From NCBI RefSeq assembly GCF_902499135.1, contig NZ_CABVPR010000001.1:124001-188000 (forward strand): a stretch of DNA of 64,000 nt, given 5' to 3'. The notes beneath the pieces were generated by a model, which was given only the letters and a program-made list of their open reading frames with translations, was not told the DNA's origin and made no database searches. Origin of the DNA: Burkholderia dolosa. Its GTDB lineage: Bacteria; Pseudomonadota; Gammaproteobacteria; Burkholderiales; Burkholderiaceae. Positions 62,710 through 64,000 of the stretch are shown in pieces (the first letter of the stretch is position 1; each line of letters opens with the position of its first letter). A program made the position numbers and the translations under genes.

Positions 62710-62934
62710 GATGTTTCGGTTCGTATGACGGGCGAGACCGCGTCGCGCGCGGCGGAACGGCGCGTGACGAGTTGCCGATCATTCCAAAAACTCATCACGT
62801 GTCAATTTAATCTCGCTTTACCGGCTGCTGCAACCCTTTGAATAATGCATGCCACGCAAGGCTGCGCGCGCCCGGCGCGCCGGCCCACGACCGGCCGGCA
62901 CGCTTGCCGGCGCTCCCGACACACGAGAATCCCG

Positions 62935-63963
62935 ATGCGCAATCCGAATATCGACAGCCTGCTGACGAAACTGCTCGGCGACGCGAAAACCGACGCACTG
63001 TTCGCGACCCTCAACATGCCGTCCATCTTCGACGAATGGGAGCCCGGCGTCGCGACGCGCGCGGAAGTCGCGCAGGCAATGAACATGGCGCTGTTCGAAG
63101 GGCTGCTCGAACGGTCGGCGAACGGCCGCGCGTACACCGCCGATGCGGTCGCGAACGGCGGTTCGGTGTTTTTCGATCACGGCGCGCTGCGCACCGTGCG
63201 CTGGCCGCATACGGGCGCGCTGCCGCCCGGCGAAGCGGCGTTCACGCGCATCCTGCGCCCGCTCGGCTTTCGGCTGAACGGCCGCTATCCGCTCGACAAG
63301 CTCGGCATGACGGGCCGCGCGTACGCGCATGAAGACGCGCCCGACGAAATCGCGCAGTTCTTCGTCAGCGAACTGCATCCGGAGCGCTTCTCGAAGGAGT
63401 TCCAGCAGGCCGTGACGAACGTCGTGAGTTCGTCACGCGATCCGCTGACGCCGGCCGCCGTCGCGCAGCTGTGGGAGATCGAGCGCGAAGGCTGGCTGCC
63501 GCTCGATGCGGCGCACGCGCTGCTGCCGGTGATCGTCGGTGCGTTTGCGCGGCAGCACGACGTGCCGCACGAGCTCGATTACGAAACGCTGCTGCTCGAG
63601 TCGGCCGAGATGGCGTGGATCGCGACCGAAGGCAACGCGTTCAACCATGCGACCGATCGCGTGGCCGACGTGTTCGCGCTGTCCGACGAAGAAAAGGCGA
63701 AAGGCCGGCCGATGAAGCCGGAAGTCGAGCGCTCGCGCTCCGGGCGCGTGTTCCAGACCGCGTATCGCGCGGACCTCGTCGAGCGCGAGTTCCGCACGCG
63801 CGACGGCGGGATCGTGACGCGCAGCGTGCCCGGCTCGTTCTACGAATTCATCACGCGCCGCCGCACGTTCGATCAGGCGCAGCGCCGCTGGGTCACCGAT
63901 CTGCGCTTCGATGCGGGCAATGCGCAGGGCATCTTCAAGATGACGGCGAACGCGGCGAAGTAA
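62935..63963 (+). CDS. DUF1338-family 2-oxoadipate dioxygenase/decarboxylase-like protein
   Basis: A 342-residue member of the DUF1338 (VOC-fold) family. His82 and Arg86 lie in FDHGALRTVRW, spaced like His70/Arg74 of the characterised enzyme HglS; His238 (NAFNHATDRV) and Glu304 (SFYEFITRR) would complete the Fe(II) site, with a His-Glu distance (66) close to that of HglS (68). HglS turns 2-oxoadipate into D-2-hydroxyglutarate in D-lysine breakdown. This protein is shorter than HglS (about 460), so its substrate could differ. The ATG at 62935 is chosen by length and motif position. Confidence 0.82.
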   Translation: MRNPNIDSLLTKLLGDAKTDALFATLNMPSIFDEWEPGVATRAEVAQAMNMALFEGLLERSANGRAYTADAVANGGSVFFDHGALRTVRWPHTGALPPGEAAFTRILRPLGFRLNGRYPLDKLGMTGRAYAHEDAPDEIAQFFVSELHPERFSKEFQQAVTNVVSSSRDPLTPAAVAQLWEIEREGWLPLDAAHALLPVIVGAFARQHDVPHELDYETLLLESAEMAWIATEGNAFNHATDRVADVFALSDEEKAKGRPMKPEVERSRSGRVFQTAYRADLVEREFRTRDGGIVTRSVPGSFYEFITRRRTFDQAQRRWVTDLRFDAGNAQGIFKMTANAAK

Positions 63964-63969
63964 TGCAAA

Positions 63970-64000
63970 CGGGCCGGCGGCTGGAATAGCCGTCGGCCCG
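63970..64000 (+). terminator. Hairpin downstream of the DUF1338 gene
   Basis: A 13-bp stem (63970-63982 with 63988-64000, one G-T pair) around a GGAAT loop starts 6 bp after the stop. The window ends at the stem, so a following T-tract cannot be checked. Confidence 0.6.

Noticed and set aside
1-64000. CRISPR arrays, insertion sequences, prophage, tRNA or rRNA genes
   Set aside because: No regularly spaced repeats, transposase or phage motifs, or cloverleaf-like or rRNA sequences were recognised on either strand.

Overview
The window is GC-rich DNA packed with metabolic genes, with strong codon bias, many LysR-type regulators and long spurious antisense frames. The gene content (ArgO/ArgP, a pob-pca protocatechuate cluster, ACC deaminase with its Lrp-type regulator AcdR, a glmS diverging from an AsnC/Lrp gene, several LysE exporters) points to Burkholderia sensu stricto. 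The low density of housekeeping genes suggests a secondary replicon, but that and any species name are inference. I saw no rRNA, tRNA, CRISPR array, insertion sequence or prophage.

Layout. 1-8.4 kb: argO/argP, an Fnr-type regulator beside a universal stress protein, two small unknowns, serine acetyltransferase, and a LysR-folE-pteridine reductase run. 8.4-15.5 kb: a catabolic block (pobA, pcaI, pcaJ, pcaB, pcaD, pcaC, pcaK) taking 4-hydroxybenzoate to protocatechuate and carboxymuconate to 3-oxoadipyl-CoA; the ring-cleaving dioxygenase pcaGH is not in the window. 15.6-20 kb: a LysE exporter, a TetR regulator and two envelope lipoproteins (Sel1-repeat and CsgG-like). 20.1-23.7 kb: acdS/acdR and poxB. 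24-30 kb: three regulators or small unknowns, trans-aconitate methyltransferase and a GNAT acetyltransferase, with two long gene-poor gaps. 30-37.4 kb: an aldehyde dehydrogenase, a LuxR-type regulator and a divergent cupin/FAD-oxidoreductase pair, then a LysR and a sugar-acid-type MFS transporter.

37.7-48.7 kb: a Na/Ca-exchanger-family transporter behind what looks like a yybP-ykoY manganese riboswitch, then an exported-enzyme region: secreted DNase/phosphodiesterase, an S10 serine carboxypeptidase lipoprotein, an EF-hand protein, a cysteine desulfurase fused to a sulfur-transferase/phosphatase-like domain, an orphan amino-acid-binding protein, and a GH64-like glucanase lipoprotein. 49-53.7 kb: glmS/Lrp with paired palindromic operators, and a split adaptive-response operon (Ada-AlkA fusion plus separate Ogt). 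53.8-57.5 kb: a hexuronate module (MFS transporter, LacI regulator, uronate dehydrogenase) tied together by copies of one LacI-type palindrome. 57.5-64 kb: small unknowns, a LysE exporter, a GapN-type dehydrogenase lacking the canonical ALDH glutamate, and a LysR diverging from a DUF1338 (2-oxoadipate dioxygenase-like) enzyme.

The most useful new reading is regulatory: the manganese riboswitch with two mutually exclusive helices, paired 15-bp operators in both pob and pca promoters, the Lrp palindromes at glmS, the hexuronate palindromes, and a direct repeat plus hairpin in the LuxR/cupin promoter. All coordinates were read by eye; no searches or folding programs were run.
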